Notes: generated by a model not told the origin, from the sequence alone. Shown: positions 22,161 to 34,727, counted from the first letter of the stretch. The stretch: 64,000 nt of DNA from Paralithodes platypus (GCA_032716605.1 CM064509.1:37213259-37277258); one strand, 5' to 3'. Numbers and translations: made by a program.

Positions 22161-22410
22161 TTATTTTCTCACCCTCTCACTTCCCCTGTGTATTATAAGG
22201 ACTGTATGTTGGCTAGGCTGCATTTTTGAAGTTGTAGGTGATTGGTCTGGCGTAGGTTTTGTTGGCGTATCTTTACTGGGAAGGGGTGAGTATTTTCTGA
22301 CAAATCTATGACGATAAGTTCTAAATTCCCCGTTATAATTTATGATCACTTGATAAGGGTTAGGAATTTGTTCAATTGAATATGAGCCTACATATCGAGG
22401 TCCTAACTTA
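22161..22410 (-). pseudogene. Gypsy integrase C-terminal end
   Basis: Continues the integrase reading from the right side of MITE copy 2. The residues NKLGPRYVGSYSIEQIPNPY are a typical integrase C-terminal barrel segment (LGPRYVGPY pattern), then a Pro-rich tail with PLPSKDTPTKPTP. The frame joins the sequence GDTVMVAKLPV right of the MITE across one TTAA. Confidence 0.78.
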
Positions 22411-22889
22411 TTAACACCTTATTAGCGGGCTAGCGGTCTATTTATATGTACCGCCCAGCGGGGTGTTTTTAGCCAAAATAGGGCTGTTTATGTGATCATT
22501 TTCATGCCTAAATAAGACCCAGAGCGTAAAACAAGTATCTATCCCTGAAAGGGCATAAACAGAGTTTCCAATGACACCATAACGATCCTTTTATGACGGC
22601 TAGTTTTCTTGCAACAACCGCGCAACACGAGTGCAAAAAGCATGTAATTCGGTACTTTCCCCATACAATTCAGTATGTAGCGAGTGAGAGAGGGAGGGAG
22701 GAGATGGGATTCGTGTCAGTAGGTTCGCCGCAGTGGTCTGGAGCAGTCATACGCTCGCTACTCTCCTGCCACCACTTGTCTCTCTCTCTCAGCAACATTA
22801 CGTGCTGAAATTGCCACACGACCTATGTCGCGCGATATCCAGAATAGTCCAGACTCAACTTATGTTGCGCGCCGCTAGTTAAGGGTTAA
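22411..22889 (-). mobile_element. family-1 TTAA MITE, copy 2
   Basis: About 479 bp between TTAA sites, same orientation as copy 1, starting TTAACACCTTATTAGCGGGC and ending CTAGTTAAGGGTTAA. It sits in the Gypsy integrase; ignoring it and one TTAA gives a continuous integrase C-terminus. Confidence 0.9.
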
Positions 22890-23758
22890 TGACAGGTAAC
22901 TTGGCGACCATAACTGTATCGCCAATGGCAAACGGAGTCTGAATGTTGGTTGTATCTTGCTTAACATCTGGACATGTATGGGCGATGTGCAGGGTATTTT
23001 TTTATTGCTGGAGGGGATCTACCTTAATTTGAGTGGTGGATGGAGTGGCAAGATGGCGAAAAGGCAACAGTAATGGGGCGACGCCATATACGCGCTCATG
23101 CGAGGAAATCCCATCCTCTCTGGGGCAAGAATTTAATCCCCACTGAATCATTTTATCTGTCCTGGCCAGTCAGATGTTTGTAAACCAATCATTCGTGTTC
23201 GCAGCTGATTATTGATTGATCGATGACTACGCTCACAGATCGCGTTCCCTTGTGGCCAATATGGTGAGGAATGTTTAATGTTTATTCCACATCTTGCAGT
23301 GAAGGCTTCCTATACTTGGCCTGTGAACTCGGGTGTGTTGTCTGATAGGAGAGCCAAAGGTAGTCCAAAACAGGAAAAATCTCAGTTGCAAGTAATTCGG
23401 CTACGGTAACAGCAGAGTGATCTTTTGTTGGACAGGCGACAAGAAACTTGGAATAGACGTCCACGAAAGTAACAATAAATCGTTTTCCGTGACTGGGTGA
23501 AAATGGTCCCATAACGTCTAGGGAGAGTACCTGCCATGGTTTATGAGCAAAGATCGTGCCGGCAGTTCCTGGTGTCTTGCATCGATCTTTTCCCATTGCA
23601 CAGGATTTGCATGCTTCCATAACTCGTTTGGCAATACCGGAGGGATTTACTGTCCAGTATTGATTTTGGAACACTTGACGCATTTTTTTCTGTCCCAAGT
23701 GTATACCATTTCCCTCATGAATGGAGATCATGTATTCTTGGGCAATGTCTGGTTCCAA
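22890..23758 (-). pseudogene. Gypsy integrase core
   Basis: From the right: an HHCC zinc-binding segment (HEGNGIHLGQKKMRQ ... CKSCAMGKDRC), then the core with VLSLDVMGPFSP (first Asp), and after a frame change near 23330 the segment HSSPYWPQGNAICERSHRS, which holds the catalytic Glu. The second Asp lies in the frame-shifted stretch. The integrase inserts cDNA into the genome in intact relatives. Several stops show decay. Confidence 0.8.
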
Positions 23759-23830
23759 AATAATATGCCCTGATTCAGTGGTTAATTGGTCTCCCCATCG
23801 ACAAATATGTTGGAAGATGTGACGAGGAAT

Positions 23831-24240
23831 CTATTTAGGTTTTATCTTCTTGTTCCATAGTTGCAACAGGGTTGGTTCGGATGGTGGAGCGACATCAGTA
23901 GGTAATGATGGGGTAGATGTGGCGTGAAGTAAGGCGGCGAGGTTGGTGGGTGGGGGGTGGTGATCTGATACAGGTAGGCGAGAGAGAGCGTCGGCGTTTG
24001 TATAAAGTTTTCCTGGCCGATAATGGATTACAAAATCATACTCTTCCAACGGTTCAATCCAGCGCACTAATAACGCAGAGTTGGTTTCGCATCGTCTGAG
24101 CCATTGTAAAGATTGATGATCAGTGATAATATCGAGTTTAGCCCCTAATACGAAAGATCTGAAATGATTAAGGGCCCAGGTAATTCCTAAACATTCACGT
24201 TTGGTGGCGGCGTAAGGGTTGTTGGGCGGTGTTCAAGGTT
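23831..24240 (-). pseudogene. Gypsy RNase H, C-terminal half
   Basis: Contains the ITDHQSLQWL-type segment and then RWIEPLEEYDFVIHYRPGK and NADALSRLP, the standard end of Gypsy RNase H. It continues the RNase H begun at the end of the RT frame after a shift near 24220. Confidence 0.8.
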
Positions 24241-25160
24241 GAGCTGGCGTAGGCGATGACGTGCTCTTTTCCGTCTTGTACTTGAGCTAGCACGGCACCA
24301 CCAATGGCATACAATGATGCATCCGTGTATAAGCGAAAAGGTTGTTTGTAATCAGGAAATGCTACTGTGGGCGCTTGTACCAATCTTTCCTTCAATGTTT
24401 CGAAAGCTAAATTTCTTTCCGCTGTCCATATAAATTCCGTGCCTTTATGGGTGAGTTGGTGGAGTGGACGAGGGATCTCAGCAAATTTTGGAACAAAACG
24501 GCGATAATAGGTAGCTAATCCAAGGAAAGATCTCATTCCTTTTACTGTGGTAGGTGGTTGTTGGCTACCGATAGCGGACAATTTATTAGGATCAGGAGAG
24601 ATGCCTTGAGCTGATATGACATGACCTAAGAATCCTACCGGGTTTCTGGCAATCTCGCATTTTGAAGGCTTGAGTTTAAGTACGGCGTCCCTGATGCATT
24701 GTAATACGTGACGAAGTCTTCTTAGATGTTCAGGCCAGGTACTAGAATAAACAATCACATCATCTAAATATGCCAGACAAGTTTCCCAAGTAAGTCCTTT
24801 TAGTACTGATTCCATTAACCGGGAGAAAGTAGCAGGACCATTGCACAATCCAAAAGGCAACACGTTGACCTCATAAAGGTGTCTTCCACTGGTTGAAAAG
24901 GCTGTTTTCTGCTGATGTTCGGCTGTGATCGGAACTTGCCAATATCCGGCTTGTAAGTCGAGGGTGGTAAACCATTTGGAGCCGTGCAGAGAGTCCAGGG
25001 AGTCATCAATTCGAGGTAAAGGTGTTGCATCCTTAATTGTGGCGTCATTCAGGTGTCGGTAGTCTACACAAAACCTAGTGGAGCCGTTTTTTTTTTTTAC
25101 TAGGACGACTGGTGAGGACCACGGACTGACGGAGGGAGTGGCGATTCCGGCATCCAGCAT
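24195..25160 (-). pseudogene. Gypsy reverse transcriptase
   Basis: A 321-residue open frame with all RT blocks: SPWSSPVVLVKKKNGSTRFC, FTTLDLQAGYWQ, FGLCNGPATFSRLM, the catalytic YLDD in AYLDDVIVYS, KPSKCE and FLGHVIS. It runs into the connection and RNase H start (FRLYTDASLYAIGGAV). The RT itself looks intact, but its flanks are broken. It is the best preserved part of this element. Confidence 0.9.
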
Positions 25161-26299
25161 CTTCTTGACTTGTTGTTCTTCCTTTTGTCATTGCACAGGG
25201 TTTTTTCTGCAAGAGGGCTGACGAAGAGGGGGTCCTGTGGTATGGATGGCGTGTTCCTCCATAGTTGTTTTTCCAATCTCGGTGGACGTTTGCGCGAAAA
25301 CATCACGGAATTCGAGTAGGAGCTTGTTCATTTGTTGATGTTGGAGGTCAGTCAGGAATTCGGGAATGTTGGGTAAAACAGGGGAATGATTTTTTTCTTC
25401 AGGAATGGCGGTGAGCTCATCAAATGTTTCGAGGTCTCCTATGATGAGGCCTCTAGGTAAAGTTAGCTCTTCATCTGATATGTTGGCAATTAAAATTTAA
25501 TTATTATAGGAGGATAAAATGGAAGGCTGAATTCTACACCGATCTGGCCCATTGGAAAGACCGGTGGGGGTTAAGATCATGGTAGGTTGAGGCATAGGTC
25601 GAATGCGAACCCATTTTTGATGTTGAGGGTGAATTTCAGTTCTTTCTTGGGTGATAGTGGAACTGATTATGGTGGGTGGAGGCAAAGACGGAAAATATTT
25701 TGTTTTGCTAGAAGACAAATTACTGGGGGAAATCACTCGTGATTTTAGGGGGAGAATTTACAGAGGATTTTAACAAAACAGGGAGGTGTGGTCGGGGATT
25801 TGCAGGTGTTTGATTTTGGCCTGCATCACTCTTAATACTACTTTTTTGCTTCAGTAGCAACGGAAAATTTAGAGATAGAGTCACGAAAAATGAAATCAGA
25901 TTTGGCTTCAGTAGCAATATTCACTGATGGTGAAAGATGACCTTGGTCAAGAATAAGAAAAGAAAGAGCTTCAGTAGCATTATGGCAAGAGGATCCTTCA
26001 GCATGCACATTTGCTGGAATAACTTGCTTTCCTTTTAGAGCACTGAAAACACTGGTGTTGGAACGCTGATCGTGATCTATGTTTTAGAAATCTTGGGGAT
26101 GATAGCAACATGGTGATTAGGGCTAGGTACAACAGAATCAGGGTTGAGAGGGTGTGGATTGTAACCTGAACCCATCCCCTTGGTTTTAGGTTCAGATAGA
26201 GAACTGTGATGTTGGCAATTTGAAGTGGTAAATACAAATGATGGCATATTCACATTGTTGATGACGTTTTTCTTCTGTGGAGTGGTCATAACTTTTGAT
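25161..26299 (-). pseudogene. Gypsy region between protease and RT
   Basis: Only short broken minus-strand frames remain (about 60-80 residues each), rich in Ser, Pro and Lys. The RT N-terminal approach (QQVKKMLDAGI-like) is near 25170 behind a frame break. No other domain is recognised. Confidence 0.5.
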
Positions 26300-26656
26300 C
26301 TAAGTTTTTCTTAGTACAGGGAACGATTGGTTGGAGGGTTTCTGAGATTTTTGTTTTAAATGGATCAAGCGTTGACCACAATCTACCTGAGCTTGAAGCT
26401 TTTGTAAGAGACCCAACCCTAGGTAGCCATCATAGTGTTGGCATTCTGAATGGAAAACCACAAAAGAATGATAACAGTTGGCATGAGCAAATGGAGTGGT
26501 TACATGTAAGGGTCGAGTTTCTCCTCGAATATGAAGGGGAGTATCACCTGCACTTATCAGATTGGTGGTAGGAGGCTGAAGGTCACCAAATCTTTTCTTA
26601 TATTTAACATAGTAGGAATTGAATAAACATGATCGGGCGGTGCCAGTGTCGATCAA
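26300..26656 (-). pseudogene. Gypsy aspartic protease
   Basis: The frame starts MIDTGTARSCL, the active-site D-T-G, and continues with YLGLGLLQKLQAQVDC, matching the flap-to-C-terminal GxDxL-like region of retropepsins. Upstream, V-R-L-L precedes the active site in the expected way. The protease would cut the polyprotein. It is separated from RT by broken frames. Confidence 0.8.
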
Positions 26657-27251
26657 AAGGCGTACAGGGATTCCTTTAATTTTTGCACGGTGATAAATGG
26701 GGAGTGAACGCTCACTCGTAGACTCCCCCGCCGAAGCTATATTGGGCAGGGGAGGTTTTAAAAATCCAGAGAATCTAGTTCCTCCTCCTCTAGGATTTCT
26801 GTGTTCCTCTCTGAGGGACGTTTTCTGGCTCAGGGGACTCTTCTACTTCTTCCTCGCGGAATTATTCCTCGTTCGCAGAGATACGAGGTTGCGAGGATCT
26901 ACCAAATTTGGCGGAGTCACGGATATGATGAAGGGGGCACTTTGAGTTGCAGGCAGAGAAATTATAGGGGTTTATTATCACCAGAGGGTGTGGCTTACCT
27001 TGGCGATGGAGCTGATTCAGGGGATATATTCTCTTAAACTGGTTTGGACTGAAGGTTGGCCTGCTGGACTGATAGTAGCCTTGATGATGGTGGGTTTTAG
27101 GTGCTGGAGCTGCTTGCCTTTTGAAGTGTGCTGGTTCCTCGGTTCTGCTGGATGACTGAGGATGAGTGGTGAACCTCTTGATGGCAGCTATCTCAGGTAT
27201 TTTAAGTGTCTTATGTTGCGACGCAAGGATTTTTCTAATGGTAACAATGTC

Positions 27252-27707
27252 TCACTGGAACCCTATGGGGTCGTGCACGGCGAAGTGCTCTTGTACTGCA
27301 GAGGGCAGTACTTGAACAAGATGCACTAATACATGTTGCTCTTGCATGTTTTGATTTAACGTAGGGAAAGCAGTCCTTATCTGTTGATTGATGTTGGTTA
27401 TTGTGGCGTCTAAATCGCCTTCGTATTTGATATCCTTTATGCGGTTATGGGCTACGAAAACTCCCAAAGAAGGCTTGATTGCTTCAATGACCATGGGCTT
27501 GAACTGGTCCCAGGTGAGTGCAGGGGTTACCTGTGGGGCTACAAGGGAAACGGCTTTTCCCAAGTGCGTCAAGAGGACGGCTATTTTCTCGCGGTCCGTG
27601 GTATAGGTTAAGTCTAACATTGGTTTTACAATGTCCATATACACTTCAATTTCATATGTAACCCCATCGTATTTGGGAATGGGAATGTGAGAGCGTGGAG
27701 CGGCCAT
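27252..27707 (-). pseudogene. Gypsy gag-like ORF
   Basis: 151 residues from an ATG 93 bp from the LTR-like border. The text IPIPKYDGVTYEIEVYMDIV and EKIAVLLTHLGK has the helical, capsid-like character of short Gypsy gag N-termini. A frame break follows at 27252, after which basic residues and Gln/Pro-rich sequence continue. No zinc knuckle was seen. Confidence 0.6.
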
Positions 27708-27800
27708 ATTTATGTTGGTACATTATCTCTTATCGTCTTCAAAATATGTTAAATGTAATGAATTCTTCTGTCCGAATAAAGAACCACCGCTAGCCTCCAA

Positions 27801-29861
27801 TGTTATGCCCTGATTTTATTCAGGATTAACGATTGATACAGGTGAGTTCTACTATACTGGGACTTCCGAGTTCATACAAGTACATATACAAAAGACAACA
27901 GAGGATATATATATCGCCAAAATATAGTTTAGAAATACAGCTTTATTCCCTTAATCACTAAATACACAATGGAGTAAGAATTTAACTTAGAAACACAACC
28001 AATGAATAGCACTTAAAACTATTTTCTATCTCCGAGCACAGTCGCGGATCTGGATAGAGTGCAGGTATTTAGCACAGCTTCATAATATTTGTTTTATCTG
28101 GAATCGTATACACTTCTGATTATTGAGGGTGATCCCAAGTAATATCTTCAGCTATAATATTTCACTGTACTTGTAAAGAATTAGACTTGCGATGTTACAT
28201 AATGGAAAAGAGTTATTTATATCACTATACGTATATTGATTTATCTACCATGCGCACTGGTGCGAGAGTGAGTTCAAGGTCAACTGAGATTGGACGTTGT
28301 ACTATATCCTTCTCAGAGTCGCTTGGGGAACTCTGTTTATTTTTTATCACTGGGTAGATTACGTTTAGTCACTTTTTCACTCTCTTCTCTGGTCATCGAC
28401 TTAGGCGTCTTTTCTTATCTTCTTTCCGACGATGATTCTGGTATTTGCTGGCTGTCTTCTTCTGCTCCTCCGTGGCCGTCCAAATTGGCTGGCTGTGTGA
28501 AGATAGTTACCGATGGGTAGATGGGCTTGGGGTCTTAAGTATGGCTCCGTAACATATAGTAATTGTCTGGCAATTACAGTTGGGCACCATACCGGACTAA
28601 CGCGAGTATTTCAGAGGTTTGGAGAAATACTCGACTATCCTGACCTGTATATCAACTGTTGATGAAGTCCTGTTAAGATACTCTTGAACTAGGGTCTTGA
28701 ATGTCGTGCCTCAGTGAGAATGTATATGGCACGACATCAGACTAACGCAGTAAGTTTGGTATAATTATCCTTACTGACTGTCCTGACCGTTTTAAGAGGT
28801 TCGGGGGACCCAGGGCGGTGTTAAAACCTTTCAGTTACACAGTCTAATGGGAGGCCACAGACTCAGTGCACCTAGGACTTGTATCTGCAGAGTGCACTTC
28901 AGGGTATCTCGCCAAGCCCTTTTCTCTTACAGCGGTCTCAGAGGTTTTGAGACTACCTGTGAAAAGTGGTAGTGTTCAATTTCAATAGTAATGGGTAGAG
29001 AGGTCGGTGGTGCCGGACTCTCTCTACTCTTTACTAGAGAATATGTAAACCTAGCAATGTTAGCTACTGGGAGGCCAGTAGTAACAAAGTTCCTCGACAA
29101 GGACACTTTTGTACCATGTCCACTTCCAAGAGTAATAATAGAGAGGTCGGTGGTGCCGGAGTCTCTCCACTTTTACTGGGGAAAGTGGGACCTAACAGAA
29201 GGGACAATGTTAGACACTGGGAGGCCAGTATTAAAAAGTTCCTCAACCAGGACACTTTAGTACAGTGTTCACTTCCAAGAGTAATAGTAGAGAGGTCGGT
29301 GGTGCTGGAGTCTCTCCACTTTTACTAGGGAAAGTGGGACCTAACCAAAAGGGACAATGTTAGATACTAGGAGGCCAGTATTGACAAAGTTCCTACAGCA
29401 GGACTTTAGCACTTTTCAATCCAGAGAATATTGAGGACGGTGGTGCCGTACACCTCATCTTCTTTTAAAGAGGGTACTTGTGAACTAACCTTTAATTAAG
29501 AGGAAGGAGCGGAGATGCCGTAGGTCCTTCTTCCTAAGTTAAGGAAAGCTTTATACCAGTAACAGTAGCTATGTTAATCACTGGTGGTGCCTAGTGATAA
29601 CAAATTTTCCTGTAACAGGCCACAGTTTCGGTAACTGAAGAATAATAATGAAGTTCTGGGAGGCCGTCCACTTCACAACTTTACTTTTAGTAGACACCGC
29701 CTATCAAGAGTCTCTATGTTAGCCAGGTTCTGGCTCGTCTAACAAAGATCCTAAAATAGGATTTTTGATCTCACAGACAGTATATTGAACTTTCGGTGGT
29801 GCCGTAGATCCAACTGAATGGAGGGTTAATTACAAGACTTCTAAAGGTGGGATGCCAGTAC
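27801..29861 (-). repeat. Gypsy LTR-like region with 146 bp repeats
   Basis: Starts at TGTTATGCCC just outside the gag leader, in the position of the 5' LTR. It contains about three tandem units of 143-149 bp starting near 28998, 29141 and 29290 (landmark GAGAGGTCGGTGGTGC) and more diverged GGTGGTGCCG units up to 29830. Its far border is not defined and may lie beyond the MITEs at 29.9-31.3 kb. Confidence 0.55.
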
Positions 29862-30308
29862 TTAACCCGTACAGCCCCAGCGACGCGTCTGACGCGTCGG
29901 CGATGTATGTAACGCACAGCCCCAGCGACGCGCCTGACGCGTCACCCTAATTGCGCCGACTGTAACCTCAGGTGTAGCCACTCAAGAGGGCTCAGATTTG
30001 TATGGGAACTGTGTACGTATCCCACGCAACCGTGCCGATGGTTGAAAACTCTCAAAGTCCACATGCGTGCGCGTGAGCGAGCAATAACCTGGTTTTTTGG
30101 GGTAATTGCCTTCCATTTTTTATTCTTGTAAAATACGTTTTCGGGGGCTCTGTAGGACCATTTTTTTAAGCTTTTTGAGCAGTTTTTCGTTGTTTTTCCT
30201 TCATTCCTAACCCATTCGCTATTCTTTCTGGAATAAAACCATTTTTTGAAAACCTGCCGGGTTCTGGTGAACAAACATTACAAAACTAGCCGGGGCTCCA
30301 CGGGTTAA
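29862..30308 (+). mobile_element. family-2 TTAA MITE, copy a
   Basis: 447 bp between TTAA sites. Left end TTAACCCGTACAGCCCC; reversed right end TTAACCCGTGGAGCCCC. Near the left end a segment with CAGCCCCAGCGACGCG is directly repeated, each with GACGCGTC palindromes. Copies b (30818) and c (49425) match along the whole length. Confidence 0.9.
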
Positions 30309-30817
30309 GAAGCCTTAAAATTGCTTAACTCTCCTAAAATATCCTGACCTGGTATTGAGGATTACTGCGAGGGATCCTTCCTAACCTTTAGGATGGTAAG
30401 GGCATGAAGAGGTGTCCTTAATAAGGCTTATAGAACCTTCTTGTTCTGGTGCTCAAGATATCTTCATTCTAAAATAATTTACTAAGTGAAGTGGTGATGC
30501 TTATATAAAAAATACATCTCAACTGTAAAGGTACTTCATCAATGGTTAATTAAATAATTATATCATATATAGGTGGGCTCAATAAAGCCTTGGGAAACAA
30601 TGCAGGTGTTCAAGGAAAAGAGTTCCTTCAATCTTAACTTGAGCGGAATGCTTGGCGTCGTGTGCACCATAAAGTACAGACATGCGGAATGCGCATTGAA
30701 GTATTTCATAGGTCAAACTCCTTCATGGGGGTCTGGAATGAGGATCTACTTATATATCCTTGTTAGTAAGATTTATGTTTACAATGATTCATAAAACATA
30801 TCTTGATAATGCATCTA
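30309..30817. other. spacer between inverted MITEs
   Basis: 509 bp AT-rich DNA, partly similar in wording to the LTR-like region on the left (ATCCTGACCTG). It may be the continuation of that LTR. No gene seen. Confidence 0.4.
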
Positions 30818-31263
30818 TTAACCCGTGGAGCCCCGGCTAGTTTTGTAATGTTTGCGCACCAGAACCCGGCCGGTTTTCAAAAAATGGTTTTATTCCAGAA
30901 ACAATAGCGAATGGGTTAGGAATGAAGGAAAAACCACGAAAAACCGCTCAAAAAGCTTAAAAAATGATCCTACAGAGCCCCCGAAAACGGATTTTACAGG
31001 AGTAAAAAATTGAAGGCAATTATCCCAATAAAACAGGTTATTGCGCGCTCGCGCGCACGCACGTGGACTTTGAGAGTTTTCAATCATTGGCACGGTTGCG
31101 TGGGATACGTACACAGTTCCCATACAAATCTGAGCCCTCTTGAGTGGCTACACCTGAGGTTACGGTCGGCGCAATTGGGGCGGCGCGCCAGGCGCGTCTC
31201 TGGGGCTGTGCGTTACATACATCGCCGACGCGTCAGGCGCGTCGCTGGGGCTATACGTGTTAA
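30818..31263 (-). mobile_element. family-2 TTAA MITE, copy b
   Basis: 446 bp between TTAA sites, reverse orientation to copy a, with the same termini and the GACGCG subterminal repeats at its right end. Together with copy a it forms a long inverted repeat. Confidence 0.9.
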
Positions 31264-31562
31264 GATTGTAGGTATGTATGCGTCTTTCTCAGAAGGTGTT
31301 GGTATTCCTGATGAGCTGGCGAGCGAGCCATCAATTTCCGGCGTGTGTGGGGGAACACCAGCGCCATTCGGCGTGGTGTCTATTTTGGTACTAACGGATA
31401 AACATATAATCTTATGAGAAAGAAGAGCATGTGGCTTGTATAATTAGAAGAGGTAATCAGATTATAACAAGAAGGCTTATATACAGTATATAGGTGTATA
31501 GGAAACAATGTCCCAAAGGTTTATTGAGGTATTATTTCATATTAATATTGCATAATCAGGTT

Positions 31563-32823
31563 TTAACCTCTCGGCTGCGCATGGGGGGTATGAGACACCA
31601 CACGCCTGTGTGCACGTATTTGAGCTGTTCCCATCACTAACATCGTTATTATACCATAAATATCGTTAATACTTAATCATATGCGCCTATTTTACCATTA
31701 ATATGAAGATATTAACCAGTTACAACAATAAAATAAGTGGAAACAGTGTTTGGCTGGTCAAAATCGCGAAATGAAAGCGAGAGTGTGTGAGCCAACCTTC
31801 CACTCACAAGCTTTGAGAGACACTGGAGGTACCTCTTAATTATCTTCCTGACTTCTCCCCTAATTCCCACGCTTGGTAACACTGATGACAACGCCCTGCT
31901 AGCAACTCGCTAATGTTAGCACGAAAATAGACCACAGAATAAGGGAATAATAGGGAAAATAGATGATAATTGAAGGAGGGGGGGGGGGGGCCAGTGGGGA
32001 AGGAGGGGATGTGGAAGAGTGATATTTGGCATGGCCCACGGGCAAAAAAAGAAAAAAAAAAAAAGGGTTCAAGTTTTTTTGGGGTGTTTTAAATGGATTG
32101 TTTTAGGCCCAGGACCTTAAGAGTCTTCCAGCAGTCGCCCGGGGAAACTCTTAACCTGACAAGCGCGATATAGACCTAGGTGCTAGGGTAGTTATTTGTG
32201 CATTTCTAGCCCTGGATTCTGACAGAATTCGTTATATTTACAATATAAACCATTATTTGTTTTCGGTATGCTTTTATTTTACATATATGATGTATATATG
32301 AACCTTCAAGAGTGCTAAAATAAGTGGGAAAAGCATTTGGGAGGTGAAAAACGAAGATATTGGCCACCCGGTCATAATCTCAGGCGAGAGAGACACAGGC
32401 AGCCCTCCCCTCTCGCTGTCTGGGAGTCAACTGAGACGAGCGGGGCGGTGTGTGCCGGTGTCTGGGTGTTGCATAACGATCTTTTATGCAACCCACTTGT
32501 GCTACATTATCGTGGGAGAGAAAAATAACCAATAAATGATGATAATAAGTGGATAAATAGGTGATAATTGAGGAGGGGGGGGAGGGGGGAATAAGGTGGG
32601 GAAGGAGGGGAGGGGGAGGGGTGAGAAACACATGGATGAGTACTAGAGGGGAATTATCTCACCTAGAGACAAAATCCTTTGTTTTGATAGGCCCTTTTTT
32701 TTTTTGGAATGCATTTTTTTATGGTCCTGCTTCCGTGAGGCCTATCGCGTTCCCTATAGGAAGCCTTCCGTGAGGCCTATCGTGCTTGCCGGGTTAAGAG
32801 TCTTCCCGCAGCTCCTGGGTTAA
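31563..32823. mobile_element. nonautonomous relative of the 8.7-11.4 kb piggyBac
   Basis: The right end, read without the nested insert 32151-32797, matches the right end of the piggyBac element: GAGTCTTCC-GCAGTCGCCC, GGGGAAACTCTTAAGAGTC, then CGCAGCTCCTGGGTTAA. A possible left end TTAACCTCTCGGCTGCG at 31563 resembles the reversed right end TTAACCCAGGAGCTGCG. No transposase is encoded; the body is AT-rich with G and A runs near 31975-32065. Confidence 0.65.
32151..32797. mobile_element. TTAA MITE nested in a piggyBac-type end
   Basis: Left end TTAACCTGACAAGCGCGATA; reversed right end TTAACCCGGCAAGCACGATA. The two TTAA copies are each at the internal TTAA of the host end sequence, so removing the insert recreates the arrangement found at 11345-11412. 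It contains a G-rich tract near 32570-32620. No protein is encoded. Confidence 0.8.
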
Positions 32824-32913
32824 CAAAACATCATAACATATTCATTTCATACTGGTTGCTTATATTCATAATATTTCTAATACATATTATTAACAATCAT
32901 ACATGATACATAT

Positions 32914-34727
32914 TGTGACGTTAACCACTCCGTTAGAACCGCATGGCTTGTCCTACAGTGACTCGCTAGCATCGCCAGGACAGTGGATGTGGCTACAGTT
33001 TGTGTATTGTTGTGTGCTTTATTTCATATGAAAGCTCGTGTCATGGGCAGTCCAGAAAGGCTCTTTGTTTTCACCCATGTCAAGGCTTTATATATTTAAT
33101 TGTAAAGTATATTTTTTATCCTTAACTAGTAATGATTGGATCAGAGAGAGAGAGAGAGAGTAGAACAGAGTGAGAGGGGGCGCGTAGTGTTTTGCTATAC
33201 TCGATGACGTCATAGCTGGCTGGCCTCGTGGGGATTGGTTGAGGGAGTTCTTTACCATGCTTGGTGATGTAATGTTTTGCTAGCTACTTTGGTAGTGGTT
33301 AGAGGACTTGTTACCGCTTTTTCCCAACGCGGCTCGAGCTAGTGCGAGTATATATACAGCTCCCTCGCCACTTTCTCCCTCAGATCTGGTTTCTAGAACG
33401 TATCTCTCTTATCCCTTGACAACTGTCCCCCGCTCCGCACCTGAGAATCTTTTCCTCTGCCTACCTCTCTTTTTCCATATCTTTCACCACCTTTTATTAA
33501 TATTATACCCCCTCTGGTTAACTCTGCAAAATCAGCTTCATGCTGGCCAGTTGTATTATGCGTTAAGGTCTGATATATAAACTATGTATGTTTAGTTGTT
33601 AAGATAAGTTGATCACGAAGTATTGGTTGGCATTTATATTGTTTCGTACCGCTTCCTATAATTATTAGTGTTCTGCTGGATTAGATAATGCTAGACTAGG
33701 GGTCTGATATTATAAGGTATTGTTTCCGATGAGTGCAGGCTTTAGTTAAAAGCTGCACGACATACCTGAGAACTGGAGTTGATTGGGTAAATTCTAGTCT
33801 GTGTGCCATTGAGAGTAGAGCATGCACGAATGAGGGCTTTTTGCCTATACCATTCTGCACTGTTCTAAGCTTGGTTGTTTTTCTTTGAGGTACGCCAGGA
33901 GAACGCTTGATACTTGGGTATTAAGGTTTCTCAAGAGAGCTACCCTTCACTATAACGTAATATTTGACGCACAGACTTGAGATTTACACTAGGCTATGTG
34001 GCATGCCATGCGCACCAGTATCTCGTATCATTGACTCTAGCTAGACTTTATCAATCATAGTAGACATTAAGTATATTAAACCAAGTACTCTTATTATGCA
34101 TACCCATTCATGATTACATAATCATTTCGCAGCCTAGTTTGATGTATTGAGACACAAACGACTTAGGCTCTTTTTGTTGATAGGAATACTGCATTGTCGT
34201 GGCGATTATTATTGTTGTAGTGTTTAGGATATTCTTGGCTCCGACTGCATTATATATTCTGCCTTTGTGTGTGCATAGCCTGCAAGAGCATTGTTCCGCT
34301 GCCTGCCTTGTTGGGTTCCATTTCCGATACGAGCATCTTTATAGCATCTAACATTTAAAGAAGATTCCTTGTTAGTGTTGAAGGACTTTAGTGCACTTTC
34401 TTTCATGTAGGAGTGCCTGACATTTATTGATTAAAGTAACGTAAGCTGTAACGTCTCTTACCACCTTACTTTGCATACCATAACCAAGCACCTTCGGTTA
34501 TAGGTAGTAATAGGCTGTTTTCACATAACATTAAGCCTAGAGTAGACGCACATTTATCGAGAGTTTGATAGCCTATTATTGCATATAGAACTCTGGAGAG
34601 TATTTGTGTTCTTTGTTCACTGGGAATATACATCAGAGGTTGGATCTAGCGCTTTCCGTTGTAGCATTTATGCCATTACTAGTCCAATGAATAAGAGCCC
34701 TGATATATTTGAACCCCAGTCGTAACA
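32914..34727 (+). mobile_element. solo LTR 1 (TGTGACG...GTAACA)
   Basis: 1814 bp starting TGTGACG and ending CGTAACA, flanked by ATAT on both sides as a 4 bp target duplication. It shares its start, its end and internal phrases (TAGTCCAATGA, TAAGNGCCCT, the GGCAGTCCAG area) with 43691-46332. A TATA-like GTATATATACAGC at about 33348 suggests plus orientation. No internal region adjoins, so it is called a solo LTR, probably of a Gypsy-type element. Confidence 0.7.

Larger units (their letters stand above)
22100..27800 (-). mobile_element. decayed Ty3/Gypsy retrotransposon
   Basis: Minus-strand internal region: gag-like ORF (27252-27707), aspartic protease (26300-26656), RT (24195-25160), RNase H (23831-24240) and integrase (22161-23758). 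Frames are broken in several places, so it is inactive. The 5' LTR would start at the TGTTATGCCC border at 27801 and the region to its right. No 3' LTR is seen on the left, where the element at 20224-22068 adjoins. A family-1 MITE splits the integrase C-terminus. Confidence 0.85.
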
